Positions 53,101 through 61,816 are shown, numbered from the stretch's first letter. The stretch is 64,000 bases of DNA from CAYPTB01 sp964413535 (GCA_964413535.1 CAYPTB010000049.1:12638-76637); one strand, 5' to 3'. Numbers and translations are program-made. The notes: a model not told the origin generated them from the sequence alone.

Positions 53101-53688
53101 GATCGCGCCCCCGATGCCATCGAAGTCTTCTTCCGCGCCGACCGCGTCGAGAAGCGCGGCGATGTGGTCGTGCTCACCGACTTCAAGACGGGCAAGCAGC
53201 TGGACTACGAGGAGATGGTGAAGGGGATCCCCGCCGGCAAGTCGCTGCAGCCGCTCGCCTACGCGCTCGGAGCGGCTGCGCTCCGCGTGAAGGCGCGCGG
53301 CCGCTACCTGTTCCTCGCGGCGCAGGACGCGGCGGAGATGGACGTCGGATTCGCCGAGAAGGCGCACGAGTACTCGGAGGGATTCGGAAGAGCGCTCGGC
53401 ACGCTGGCGGACGCTTGGTCGGCGGGGACGTTCTTCCCGCGGCTCGCGGACGTGTTGGGCGACAAGGAGGCGGATGCGTGCCGCTTGTGCCACGTGGCGC
53501 AGGCCTGCCTGCGCGGCGACAGCGGAGCGCGGCGCGCGGTCGTGGCCCTGGGTCTCGGCGAGACGACCGTGGAGCGCGGCAGCGCCGAGCTCGGTGCGCT
53601 GTGGAGGCTCCCGAATGCGAGCAAGGTCGAGAAGGCGGCGGCCAAGTCCGCCAAGCCTTCCAAAGGAACCAAGCGAGGGCGCGCGTGA
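50194..53688 (+). CDS. addB: AddB-like helicase/nuclease subunit with Fe-S nuclease domain
   Basis: 1164 residues from the ATG at 50194; a GTG at 50221 behind GGAGGGA is also possible. With AddA it forms the AddAB complex that resects double-strand breaks for RecA loading. The N-terminal domain lacks a P-loop ('IVVPSRSLRLHVAERITGEL'), as in many AddB proteins. The C-terminal nuclease carries a Fe-S cluster: one Cys in 'KCPWQAVLTRFL' (about residue 827) and the Cys-x2-Cys-x5-Cys set in 'ACRLCHVAQACLRG' (about 1095). PD-(D/E)xK residues lie in 'GNVAHKVIERL' and 'VVVLTDFKTGK' (about 995). A Lys/Ala/Ser-rich insert lies near residue 270-290. addA begins at its stop (GTGA). Confidence 0.92.
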   Translation: MARSFSEGGVSSVEILPGARATEARLLELVGELRDEARRDPRLLARPARIVVPSRSLRLHVAERITGELGSVAGVAVQTLHGVALEILERAGESTGGADFLVEVLARRFAREERALAEVFDAFRDGYRTVSGSVRDLLDAGFEPALADAVVERLRETSLPPDERRRAAAVVATAARVAAALAERGVGGRAALLSRAREVFEADPERALPARQLVVHGFADATGRASDLLEAFVRRAGARVLVDHPSDPDEPSRADLGCVFSERLVERLGGRAPAKPAAKSATSDGAKSRKGTSGEGSDAARRAVVAPVLELFRAPGAQAEVRAVARSIRALVQEGVRPERIGVVARDLSGYRAALRRELGQLGVSASALRARAPVDGPGRAILALVELVEQKDETPTDRWLDAVQRIPFERDGALFTRRPSHGLRLGLRVAGAARLRETAELDLTPHLGEHDFMRLPVCKGVETGRPMPGDTPKDVPSGAEGAAEESRRVGFKSKKDSVQGFDLRGAVTAAAAIRRRLARWPERAAFEEHLAELARLRRTNLGWRMGPAERRVRAALDRLAEGLAGEELTAEEFALLVRRSLVPAASPPLGGEGGGVAVLDAMEARARTFEHLFVLGVNRDVFPRVVREDPLLGDDARRALQDLLPDVPLPSRGRDEDRYLFAQLLSSSPSVTVSWQLADDDGKRKVVSPLVERCLREQDEEEVRTAPPLHPLRIDHAREGGPRTAQAHAVLGGLHRERRGYEERLELALAETLGPRGAVGGVDAPDVAALARTRGRVLDAFEDGPRDPERLAPYLGFLGAQDTVGIRPDPRVDPLYVTRYEGLAKCPWQAVLTRFLRLEQAPDPLDALPGIDKLLIGNVAHKVIERLVERVLGKERTSLDDVLARDPVPIVWPEDPELFELCLDVARRSIAEARAPVPGLVRMIAECVWPHLQHARAFDRAEAARFGDWGVLGAEVTGRALVARPADGDRAPDAIEVFFRADRVEKRGDVVVLTDFKTGKQLDYEEMVKGIPAGKSLQPLAYALGAAALRVKARGRYLFLAAQDAAEMDVGFAEKAHEYSEGFGRALGTLADAWSAGTFFPRLADVLGDKEADACRLCHVAQACLRGDSGARRAVVALGLGETTVERGSAELGALWRLPNASKVEKAAAKSAKPSKGTKRGRA

Positions 53689-56600
53689 AGCAAGGCGACC
53701 TCTTCGCGGAGCCTCAGGCGCCCCGACGCCGTGCGTCGCCGGCGCCGGCGCAGCGCGAGCCGGCGGACGTCGCAGAGCGCCGCCTCGCGGTCACCGAGTT
53801 CGCGCGGCCGATCCTGCTCTCCGCCGGCGCCGGCACGGGCAAGACCGCGACGCTCGTCGCGCGCGTCGTGCACTGGTGCGTCGGACCGGGCTGGGAAAGA
53901 GCCGCGCGCGCCGCCGCGGATGCTGGCGCAACCCGCACGCCGAGCGCGCAGGTGACGGAGCCCGAGGACGTCGCCGTGCGCGTGCTGCGCGGAGTCAGCG
54001 CGATCACGTTCACGGAAGCGGCCGCGGCCGAGATGGCGACGCGCGTGGGGCAGGCGCTCGCGCGGCTGCAGCGCGTGACGAAGCAGCGCTCGGATGACGC
54101 CGCCGGCAGGAACGCCTCCGGCAAGGACGCCACCGGCAGAGGCACCTCCGGCGCCGGCGCCGGCGACGACGCGCTTCCGATCGGGCTGTTCGAGGACGCG
54201 CTGCCGAGCGACCCGAGCGTGCTCTTCGAGCGCGCCCGCGCGCTGCGCGCAGCCCTCGATCACTTGAACGTCAGCACGATCCACGCCTTCTGCCGGCGCT
54301 TGCTCGCCGCGCACCCGCTCGAGGTCGGGCTCGACCCTGCCTTCGAGGTCGACGCGACGTTCTCGCGCACGGAGGTGTGCGTGCGCGACGTGTTGGAAGA
54401 GCTCCTGCGCGTCGCGTGGGCGGAGCCTGTCGACCTGGACCTCGTGCTGCTCGCGCGCAAGGGCGTGGGTCCGCCCGACATCGAGCGCGCGGTGATCGAC
54501 TTGCTCGACAAGGGCGCGCGCGCCGACGACTTGGCGAACGACCCGCTGGACGGCGCGACGTGCGCTCGCTTGGTCGCGGAGCTCGAGAGCGCGTTCGCGG
54601 CCTTCGAGCGCGCGGCGAAACCGCTGGCCGGAGCGAAGGGCAACAGCCTCCTCGCCCTCCAGGCCCTGCCCGAGACGCGCCGTGCGCTCGACGCGTGCCG
54701 CGGATCCTCGCTCGAGCGGCTGTCCGCGCTCGTGAGGGCCCTGAAGGAGATCTGGAAGGGCGACAAGCGGCGCGCGGAGCGGCTGAAGGATTGGAGCAAG
54801 GAGGCCAACACGACCGACGGCAAGCTCCTCGGCTCGGGCGCGGAGGCGTTCGTCGGCTGCGCGGGGCGCTTGCACCTCGCCCTCGAGCCGTTCCTCGAGC
54901 TCGATCCGGAGCTCTTCGAGCCCGCGCGGCGCGTCGTCCACCGCGTGCTGGCGAAGGTCGAGGCGGAGCTGCGCCGCCGCGGCGTGGTGACCTTCAACGA
55001 CTTGCTCGCCCACACCCGCGCGCTGCTCGTGGAGCACCCCGAGATCGCCGCGCGCGAGCGCCGCCGCCTCGACCTCCTGCTCGTCGACGAGTTTCAGGAC
55101 ACCGACGCCCTGCAGTGCGACATCGTCGCGGCGATCGGGCTCGACGGGCGCGCGAACGAGCGCCCGTCCCTGTTCCTTGTCGGCGATCCCAAGCAATCCA
55201 TCTTCGCCTGGCGCAACGCCGACCTCGCCGCCTTCGACGCCTTCGCCGAGCGCGTCGTGGCCGCCGGCGGCTCGCGGCTCGAGCTCTCCGCGAACTTCCG
55301 CTCGCGCCGCGCCGTGCTCGACGAGGTCGAGCGCGCCGTCGGCCCCGTCATGGAGGAGAAGCGCGGCGTGCAACCGCCCTTCGCGCGGCTCGTGCCGGGA
55401 CGCGCGGACGCGGACGAGGCCGCCGCGATCGAGTACTGGGTCTCCTGGCCGCGCGATCCGCAGACGGGCGCGCTCGACACGTCCGTCGGACGGCGCGGCG
55501 CGAGCTACGCGGTCGAGGCCGCCGCGCTCGCGCGCGACGTGCGTACGCGCCGTGATAGCGCTCCCGGCAAAGTCGAGTGGTCGGACTTCGCCGTGATCTT
55601 CCGCAGCTTCACGGAGATCGAGCCGTACCTCGAGAAGCTGCGCGAGCTCGCGGTCCCCTACGAGGTGCAGAGCGACCGCAAGTACTACCAGCGCCGCGAG
55701 GTGATCGACGCCACGGCGCTCGTGCGCGCCGCGATCGATCCCCACGACCATCTCGCGCTCGTGACGCTCCTGCGCTCGCCGATGATCGGCGTGCCGGACG
55801 TGGCGCTCCTGCCGCTGTGGGAAGGCGGCTTCCCCGGCAAGGTGACGCGGCTCCTCCGGCCCGACGCCGGGCGCCTGGCCGAGCTAGCGGAGCTCGCGCG
55901 CGCGGTGGCGAAGAGGATCCCCGCCGACGCCATTCCCGGTCTCGCCGCGCTCGCCGGATGGGAGGAGAGCCTCGTCGCGGGGCTCGGCGCGCTCGCGGTC
56001 GCGCGGCAAGCGTTCCACTCCGAGCCCGCGGATTGCTGGGTCGACACGCTGCGCTCGCTCTTCCTGCCCGAGGTGGCCGAGTCGGCGCGCTTCCTCGGCG
56101 CATACCGGCTCGCGAACCTCGAGCGCTTCTTCCGCGAGCTCCTGCGCGCCATGGAGGAGCGCGCGGGCGACGTGCAGTCGATCGTGCGCACGCTGCGCGC
56201 GAACCTGGCGCGCGAGGACCGCTCGGAGGGCAGCCGTCCGAGCGACTCCGGCCAGGACGCGGTGAAGATCCTCACGATCCACGGCGCGAAGGGGCTCGAG
56301 TTCCGTCACGTGTACCTGGCGCAGGCGCACAAGCTGCAGAAGGACGGGAGCTTCGGCGAGGAAACGAACGAGTTCGACCGGCGCTCCGGCGCGAAGGGTC
56401 CCGCCTACCTCTTGTTCGGAGCGCCCAGTCCCGCATGGTTCGAGGCGAAGGTCCAGCGCGACGATGCCGACTCGGCCGAGAAAGTGCGGCTGCTCTACGT
56501 CGCGCTCACGCGCGCGCGGGAGCGGCTGGTCGTCCTCGGCGGGTGGGCGACGGAGCACAAGTGCAAGCCGTGGAGACAGGCGCGCTCCTTCCTCGATCTC

Positions 56601-57788
56601 ATCGAGCACCGCGCCGGCGCCGGAGCGGCGATCGCGGAGCTCGTCGCACGCGCCGGGCGCGGCGAGTACGAGGGCTTCACGGATCCGAACGGCGTGCAGT
56701 GGAAGCTCACGGCGTTCTTCGGCGGCGAATCCGCTGCGCAGCGCCGCGACGCCGGCGACGCGCGACCCGTCGCGACGCTGGAGGAGATCGCGCGCGAGTC
56801 CGCGCTGCTCGCCGCCGACCGCGAGACGGCCGCCGTGCGCAGCGCGCGTCCGTTCCACCGCGCGGCCTCGCAGGAGGCGCACGCCGACGGCGCCGAGTCG
56901 CGCGCGCTACGCCGCTACGCGGAGGGCCTCGCAACCGAGTCGGCGGCCGAAGTCTCGGTCGCGAGCCTCGGCGAGGGCGACGAAGCCGCGCGCGCTGCGG
57001 TCGACGACGGAGACGAGGAAGCGCTCGTCGATTCGCCGATCCCGTCGTCGCCGGCTGAAGAGCAGGCTGAAGAGGCTGACGAGCACGCTGACGAGCCGGC
57101 TGACGCCGGGCGCCAGCGGGACACGAAGTCGCCGCTGCACGCGTCGAGAGGAAGCCGCGAGCCGACCTCGTCCAAGAAGCGCGTGGCGATCTCGCGCGCA
57201 CAAGGCGCTTCAGCGGCGCAGACCAGCGACCTGACGGCGTCCATCGGCCGCGGCGCCGCGCAGGCGGCCGGCACGGCCGTGCACCGTGTGCTCGAGCTCG
57301 CCGACCTCGCGCGCGATCCCGCCGTGGAGATCGCGCGTTGGAAGACCGAGCTCGAGCCGATCGTGCGCGCGCTCGCCGCCGAGGAGCACGTCGCGGACGC
57401 GCTCGCACGCGCCGTCGAGCTCTTGGACTGCATCGAGTCGAACGGCCTCTTCGCGCGCCTCGCGTCCCTGCGCGACGCGATCCTCGCGCGCGAGCTCCCC
57501 GTGCTGCTCCCGATCGACGACGACGTAGCCGGAGCCGACCCGCAGGCCCCCGTCGGCTTCGTCTCGGGCGCGATCGACCTGCTCTACCGCGATCCCGCCA
57601 CGGGCCGCATCGTCGTGGCCGACTACAAGACCGACGCGGTCGAGGACGACGCGTCGCTGCGCGAGCGCGCGGCTCACTACCGCTCTCAGGGCCGCTCCTA
57701 CGTCGTAGCGGTGCAGGAGGCCCTCGCCCTCCCCGAAACGCCGCGCTTCGAGCTCTGGTTCCTACGCGCCGGTCGCGTCGTCGAGTAG
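53685..57788 (+). CDS. addA: AddA-like UvrD-family helicase/exonuclease subunit
   Basis: 1367 residues from a GTG at 53685 overlapping the addB stop. UvrD/Rep-type helicase motifs are all present: Walker A 'LLSAGAGTGKTATLV' (about 47-53), 'NVSTIHAFCRRLLAAH', DEFQDTD (about 467), 'GDPKQSIFAWRNADLAAFD', 'LSANFRSRRAVLDE', 'ILTIHGAKGLEFRHVYLAQA' and 'LLYVALTRARERLVVLG'. The C-terminal RecB-like nuclease has 'GTAVHRVLELADL', 'GFVSGAIDLLYRD' and 'VVADYKTDAVED' (about 1310). Two low-complexity insertions are unusual: a Gly/Ala/Ser-rich one near residues 140-165 and an acidic Ala/Asp/Glu one near 1120-1145. Confidence 0.95.
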   Translation: MKQGDLFAEPQAPRRRASPAPAQREPADVAERRLAVTEFARPILLSAGAGTGKTATLVARVVHWCVGPGWERAARAAADAGATRTPSAQVTEPEDVAVRVLRGVSAITFTEAAAAEMATRVGQALARLQRVTKQRSDDAAGRNASGKDATGRGTSGAGAGDDALPIGLFEDALPSDPSVLFERARALRAALDHLNVSTIHAFCRRLLAAHPLEVGLDPAFEVDATFSRTEVCVRDVLEELLRVAWAEPVDLDLVLLARKGVGPPDIERAVIDLLDKGARADDLANDPLDGATCARLVAELESAFAAFERAAKPLAGAKGNSLLALQALPETRRALDACRGSSLERLSALVRALKEIWKGDKRRAERLKDWSKEANTTDGKLLGSGAEAFVGCAGRLHLALEPFLELDPELFEPARRVVHRVLAKVEAELRRRGVVTFNDLLAHTRALLVEHPEIAARERRRLDLLLVDEFQDTDALQCDIVAAIGLDGRANERPSLFLVGDPKQSIFAWRNADLAAFDAFAERVVAAGGSRLELSANFRSRRAVLDEVERAVGPVMEEKRGVQPPFARLVPGRADADEAAAIEYWVSWPRDPQTGALDTSVGRRGASYAVEAAALARDVRTRRDSAPGKVEWSDFAVIFRSFTEIEPYLEKLRELAVPYEVQSDRKYYQRREVIDATALVRAAIDPHDHLALVTLLRSPMIGVPDVALLPLWEGGFPGKVTRLLRPDAGRLAELAELARAVAKRIPADAIPGLAALAGWEESLVAGLGALAVARQAFHSEPADCWVDTLRSLFLPEVAESARFLGAYRLANLERFFRELLRAMEERAGDVQSIVRTLRANLAREDRSEGSRPSDSGQDAVKILTIHGAKGLEFRHVYLAQAHKLQKDGSFGEETNEFDRRSGAKGPAYLLFGAPSPAWFEAKVQRDDADSAEKVRLLYVALTRARERLVVLGGWATEHKCKPWRQARSFLDLIEHRAGAGAAIAELVARAGRGEYEGFTDPNGVQWKLTAFFGGESAAQRRDAGDARPVATLEEIARESALLAADRETAAVRSARPFHRAASQEAHADGAESRALRRYAEGLATESAAEVSVASLGEGDEAARAAVDDGDEEALVDSPIPSSPAEEQAEEADEHADEPADAGRQRDTKSPLHASRGSREPTSSKKRVAISRAQGASAAQTSDLTASIGRGAAQAAGTAVHRVLELADLARDPAVEIARWKTELEPIVRALAAEEHVADALARAVELLDCIESNGLFARLASLRDAILARELPVLLPIDDDVAGADPQAPVGFVSGAIDLLYRDPATGRIVVADYKTDAVEDDASLRERAAHYRSQGRSYVVAVQEALALPETPRFELWFLRAGRVVE

Positions 57789-57832
57789 CAACGTCGTCGA
57801 ATAGCCGTGGTCGAGTAGCCGTGGTCGAGTAG
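57777..57832 (+). repeat. Fourfold repeat of the addA stop-codon region
   Basis: Four 12-base copies of GT[CG]GTCGA[GA]TAG lie at 57777-57788 (the true end of addA), 57793-57804, 57807-57818 and 57821-57832, spaced 16, 14 and 14 bases. Each encodes Val-Val-Glu-stop. They look like slippage duplications of the gene end. Confidence 0.85.
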
Positions 57833-57857
57833 CCGCGTGAGATACTCGTCGCGACGA

Positions 57858-57965
57858 GTGTCGGTATGGTGCCTGGCTCGCTTCCATCGGATTCGCTCCG
57901 TTGCGCTGCTCACTCATGCGCTCGTCACGAATCCGATGGAAGCGTGCCTGGCACCGTACCGACAC
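57858..57965. repeat. Large imperfect palindrome, REP/RAYT-like or small MITE
   Basis: Arms of 38 bases (57858-57895 and 57928-57965) are reverse complements with about three mismatches, around a 32-base centre. The arms include GGTGCC[TA]GGC, a core seen in repeats mobilised by REP-associated tyrosine transposases in various bacteria. A transcript would fold into one long hairpin, which could also terminate addA. No transposase gene is in the window. Confidence 0.75.
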
Positions 57966-58134
57966 GTGCGGACAGGGGGTGGCTATGCTGGCTCGTGGCT
58001 CGGCCTCCCTGACGATGTCGTTCGGACTCCGCACACCACGCGCGCGACCTGCCCTAGGTCTGCTCCGATGTGGCTCGGCCATGCGAGAGCCTGGCAACCC
58101 ACGAGTGCTCGATGCCGGACCTCCATAGCGGCTG

Positions 58135-61100
58135 ATGAAGTTCCGGACTCCGCTGCTCTCCTGGCTCGTTCCCTGGCTCGTCCTCGGACAAGGCGGTGAT
58201 CTTCCGGTCCTGCGCGTCGGTGAGCCGGTCGAGGGCGTGATCGAGGACGGCGACTCCGAGGTCCGCACCGATACCCTCGACGCGAGCTACAGCGCGACAC
58301 CCACCGTCGGGCGCAGGTACCGCATCGAGGTCCCGGAGTCCGGTCCCTACCACGTCGAGCTGCGCTCCTGGAGCTTCAACGCCTACCTGGTCGTGCGCGA
58401 CGCCGATGGCAATGTGCTCGCCGAGAACGACGACGGGCTGTTCGCCACGCACGCGCTGCTCGCCCTCGAGTTCGCAGGCGGGACGAGCTACGTGCTGGAA
58501 GCCTGCGCGCTGCACGGGGACCGCGGCCCCTTCGAGCTCGTGCTCGCGAGCGGGTTGCCGCGCGAGCTCACGGCGGCCGACCGTGCCGCGGCTGGGATGG
58601 CGGACGCGGAGCGTCGCGTCCAGGTGGCCCGGGAGGCGGAGGGGCCCGAGAGCGAAGCCGTCGCGCACGAGCTGAACGAGCTCGGGGTCGAACTCTACCG
58701 GCAGGGGCGCTACGCGGAGGCCGGGGAGGTGGTGGAGCGCTCGCTCGCGATCCGGGAGAAGGTCCTGGGGCCCGAGCATCCCGACACCGCTCAGAGCCTG
58801 AACAACCTGGCCGCGATGCTGCAGGCGCAGGGGAACTCCCCGGCGGCGCGGCCCCTGTACGAGCGCGCGCTCGCGATCAACGAGAAGGTCTTGGGTCCCG
58901 AGCATCCCGAGACCGTGACGAGTCTCTCCAACCTGGCCCTGCTGCTCCATTCGCAGGGGGAATACTGGGCGGCGCGGTCCTTGTACGAGCGCTCGCTCGC
59001 GATCCGGGAGAAGGTCCTGGGGCCCGAGCATCCCGATACCGCGGCGAGCCTGAACAACCTGGCCGGGCTGCTCGAGACACAGCGGGACACCTCGGCGGCG
59101 CGGCCCTTGTACGAGCGCTCGCTCGCGATCCGGGAAAAGGTCCTGGGTCCCGAGCATCCCGCTACCGGGCAGAGCCTGAACAACCTGGCCGGGCTGCTCG
59201 AGGCACAGGGGGACTACTCGGTGGCGCGGCCCTTGTTCGAGCGCTCGCTCGCGATCACCCAGAGGGTCCTGGGGCCCGAGCATCCCGATACCGCGCAGAG
59301 CCTGAGCAACCTGGCAGGGCTGCTCCATTCGCAGGGGGACTACTCGGCGGCGCGGCCCCTGCTCGAGCGCTCGCTCGCGATCAAGGAGAAGGTCCTGGGG
59401 CCCGAGCATCCCGAGACCGCGACGGGCCTGAACAACCTGGCCGTGGTGCTGCGGGCGCAGGGAGACTGCTCGGCGGCGCGGCCCTTGTACGAGCGCGCGC
59501 TCGCGATCACCGAGAAGGTCCTGGGGCCCGAGCACCCCGGTACCGCGAGGAGTCTGAACAACCTGGCCATCCTGCTGGCCGACACAGGCGAGCTCGAGCG
59601 CGCCCGGCGCATGCTCTCGCGGTCGGCTCACCGCCGGCGGGCCCACGTGCAGCGCGTGCTGGGTGGGCTCACCGAAGCCGAGAGCTTCCAGTACCTCGCG
59701 CAGCTCCACGGGCAACTAGAGGTTGTCCTCAGCCTCTGCGTTTCCGAGGACCCCGCGGTCCTCGTCCAGGGCTACGAGGGCCTCTTGGCCTGGAAGGGCC
59801 GGATCGCGCGGAGCGTGATCGCCAGCCGCGAGCAGCTCGCCCGCGACCTCTCGGAGGAGCAGCGGAGCCTGGTCGAGCGGCTGCGGGCCCAGCAGGCCCG
59901 GCTCTCGCGGCTGCTCTCCGATGAGGCGGGGCCGGAGCAGGCGGAGCACCTGGCCGCGCTGAGTCGAGAGCGCAACGCGCTGGAGCTGGAGCTGACCCGG
60001 ACCCTCGACGCCGCGTCCGAGCCGGAGGTCTCCTTCGACGACCTGCGAGCGGCGCTGCCCGCGGACGCGGCGGTGCTGGACCTCTTCGTGCACGGCATCT
60101 ACACGCCGGCGCGCTGGGAGGACGAGCAACTCGTCGAGCACGGCACGTGGCGCGAGAATCACGTCGTGGCCTGGATCACCCGGCCGGAGGGCGAGGGGTC
60201 GCCGCTGGCGCGCGTCGACCTTGGTCCGGCGACGGCGCTCGGGACGGCAGTCCGGGGCCACCTGGAACGAGTCGTGGCCGGAGGCCGCCAGGTCCTGGCA
60301 CAGCGCGGGGTCTCGCTCGCCGGGACCGAGCGGGCTGCGCGCGGCGCGGCGGAGGAGCTGCGACGCCTCCTGTGGGACCCGCTCGCGCCGCATCTCGAGG
60401 GCGTCGACACGCTCTTCGTGTCGCCCGACGGCGCCCTGGGGACGCTGCCCTTCGAGACGATCGAGCGGGAGGACGGGACCTTCCTCGTCGAGCACTTGGC
60501 CTTCGTGTATCTGGCCGACGTCACGTCCATCGCGAGAGAGGAGGCCGGGCCGGAGCCCGCGGCGGGCTCGCTGCTGGCCGTTGGGGCGGTGGACTTCGAG
60601 AACCGCGGCGAGGACGGAGACTTGGCGCTGGCCGCGGTCGCCGGTGGTGGGCGGACCTCTTCCCTGCGCGGCGGGTTCGGGATGACGTGGCGCGGACTGC
60701 CGGCGACAGGTCCGGAGGCTCGGGCCGTGGCCGATCTGCACGCGGGGAGCGGAGCGGAGGAGCTGCTGCTCTTCGGTCCGGCGGCGACCGAGGAGCGGCT
60801 GAAGCGGGAGCTCTCCCGGCACGCGGTCTTGCATCTGGCGACGCACGGCTTCTTCCAGCCCGAGGGCACGGCGTCGATGTGGGAGTCGGCGCTCGACGAG
60901 CAGGGAAGGCGCGAGACGCGCATGAGCGAGGAGGCCGCGCAGCTCGTCGGCAAGCACCCGGGCCTCTTGTCTGGATTGGTGTGCGCGGGCGCGAACCGTG
61001 AGGCGGAAGAAGGCCGCGACGACGGCTACCTGACGGCGGAGGAGGTCGGGTGGCTGGATCTTTCGGGCGTGGAGCTGGTCGTGCTGTCGGCCTGCGAGAC

Positions 61101-61383
61101 GGGCCTCGGGCGCGCGCAGTCGGGCGAGGGGCTGATCGGACTGCGCCGTGCGTTCGAGATGGCGGGGGCACAGACGGTGGTCAGCTCGCTGTGGTCGGTG
61201 AAGGACGAGTCGACGGCGGAGCTGATGCGGGACTTCTACAAGAACCTGTGGCTCGTGGGCATGGGCCGACACGAGGCCTTGCGCGCGGCGCAGCTCGCGA
61301 TGCTGGCCAGCAACCGCATGGAGCACGGCGACGCGCTGCCGAGCACCTGGGGAGCGTTCGTGCTGAGCGGCGAGTGGCGCTGA
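58135..61383 (+). CDS. Exported PPC-TPR-CHAT protein (caspase-like protease)
   Basis: 1082 residues. Signal peptide at about 1-20 ('LLSWLVPWLVLGQG'). A PPC-like beta domain (25-140) has 'YRIEVPESGPYHVELRSWSF' and 'NAYLVVRDADGNVLAENDDG'. Seven near-identical 42-residue kinesin-light-chain TPR units follow (about 208-500), then a helical linker. The C-terminal CHAT peptidase has the catalytic His904 in 'LHLATHGFFQPEG' and Cys987 in 'LVVLSACETGLGRAQSGEGL', then 'AGAQTVVSSLWSVKDESTAE'. CHAT proteases act in defence and programmed-death systems (for example Craspase); an exported form with a PPC domain instead suggests work outside the membrane. It is followed by hicBA and a second CHAT gene. Confidence 0.92.
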   Translation: MKFRTPLLSWLVPWLVLGQGGDLPVLRVGEPVEGVIEDGDSEVRTDTLDASYSATPTVGRRYRIEVPESGPYHVELRSWSFNAYLVVRDADGNVLAENDDGLFATHALLALEFAGGTSYVLEACALHGDRGPFELVLASGLPRELTAADRAAAGMADAERRVQVAREAEGPESEAVAHELNELGVELYRQGRYAEAGEVVERSLAIREKVLGPEHPDTAQSLNNLAAMLQAQGNSPAARPLYERALAINEKVLGPEHPETVTSLSNLALLLHSQGEYWAARSLYERSLAIREKVLGPEHPDTAASLNNLAGLLETQRDTSAARPLYERSLAIREKVLGPEHPATGQSLNNLAGLLEAQGDYSVARPLFERSLAITQRVLGPEHPDTAQSLSNLAGLLHSQGDYSAARPLLERSLAIKEKVLGPEHPETATGLNNLAVVLRAQGDCSAARPLYERALAITEKVLGPEHPGTARSLNNLAILLADTGELERARRMLSRSAHRRRAHVQRVLGGLTEAESFQYLAQLHGQLEVVLSLCVSEDPAVLVQGYEGLLAWKGRIARSVIASREQLARDLSEEQRSLVERLRAQQARLSRLLSDEAGPEQAEHLAALSRERNALELELTRTLDAASEPEVSFDDLRAALPADAAVLDLFVHGIYTPARWEDEQLVEHGTWRENHVVAWITRPEGEGSPLARVDLGPATALGTAVRGHLERVVAGGRQVLAQRGVSLAGTERAARGAAEELRRLLWDPLAPHLEGVDTLFVSPDGALGTLPFETIEREDGTFLVEHLAFVYLADVTSIAREEAGPEPAAGSLLAVGAVDFENRGEDGDLALAAVAGGGRTSSLRGGFGMTWRGLPATGPEARAVADLHAGSGAEELLLFGPAATEERLKRELSRHAVLHLATHGFFQPEGTASMWESALDEQGRRETRMSEEAAQLVGKHPGLLSGLVCAGANREAEEGRDDGYLTAEEVGWLDLSGVELVVLSACETGLGRAQSGEGLIGLRRAFEMAGAQTVVSSLWSVKDESTAELMRDFYKNLWLVGMGRHEALRAAQLAMLASNRMEHGDALPSTWGAFVLSGEWR
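58757..59638 (+). repeat. Seven 126-bp coding repeats (TPR units)
   Basis: Seven consecutive 126-base units each open with AAGGTCCTGGG[GT]CCCGAGCA (or AGGGTCC in unit 5) and encode one TPR. They are highly similar at DNA level, including silent positions, indicating recent expansion or gene conversion. Confidence 0.9.
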
Positions 61384-61493
61384 CGAACACCTTGATTCCA
61401 CTGCTCGCCGGGCTCGCCCTTGGATTCGTCCCCGGTCAAGACGGCGATCTCCCGGTCGGCGAGCTGGAGCGCCTGCGGCGCTGCGACGAGTGA
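61374..61493 (+). pseudogene. Relic of the 5' end of a second CHAT-type gene (signal peptide fragment)
   Basis: A 39-codon frame from a GTG at 61374, inside the last codons of the CHAT gene, reads 'TLIPLLAGLALGFVPGQDGD' followed by LPVGELERL. It resembles the first 30 residues of the gene at 58135 ('LLSWLVPWLVLGQGGDLPVL'). The frame ends at a TGA and nothing of the PPC domain follows, so this is the stub of a paralogue. A short exported peptide cannot be excluded. Confidence 0.5.
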
Positions 61494-61816
61494 GAGCTCG
61501 ACCGCTACGGCCTCGTCGCCGGCCGCCACGACCTCGATCGAGAGCGCGTCACCGCGCCCTCGGACCCGTCGAGGCCGCCGCTTCGGCGACTCGGTTGGCC
61601 TCGACGCGCTCTCTTGTCGGGCTTCGCTCCGGGTTGGTGTGCGGCGGTTGCCACGCGCCCGCCGGCCCGCCGCGAATCGCCGGGAGCACCCTCCCGACCA
61701 AGTCGCAGCTCCTCGTCGGGTCGAGTCGAGTCCGCGGGCCGCTGTCGGATCCATGCGCGGGCCGTCGCTCGCTCGTGCCTGCCGGACGCTTCGCGAGGTG
61801 GTAGGCTCCGTCACCT
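61494..61816. other. Intergenic stretch with no recognised gene
   Basis: 323 bases between the CHAT relic and the second hicBA. It may be decayed paralogue DNA; I cannot identify any domain in either direction. The promoter of hicBA must lie at its right end. Confidence 0.4.

Noticed and set aside
50092..53493. Long minus-strand frame opposite addB
   Set aside because: It mirrors the coding strand with low-complexity charged text. addB motifs are unmistakable on the plus strand.
57777..57832. Regular short repeats considered as a CRISPR array
   Set aside because: The spacing is two to four bases, there are no spacers, and no cas genes are in the window.
57858..57965. Palindrome considered as a tRNA or a plain terminator
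   Set aside because: It does not form a cloverleaf, and the arms are much longer than a terminator needs. A mobile repeat fits better, although it may still stop transcription.
58757..59638. 126-base repeats considered as a non-coding satellite
   Set aside because: The unit is an exact multiple of three and each unit encodes a TPR in one open frame.
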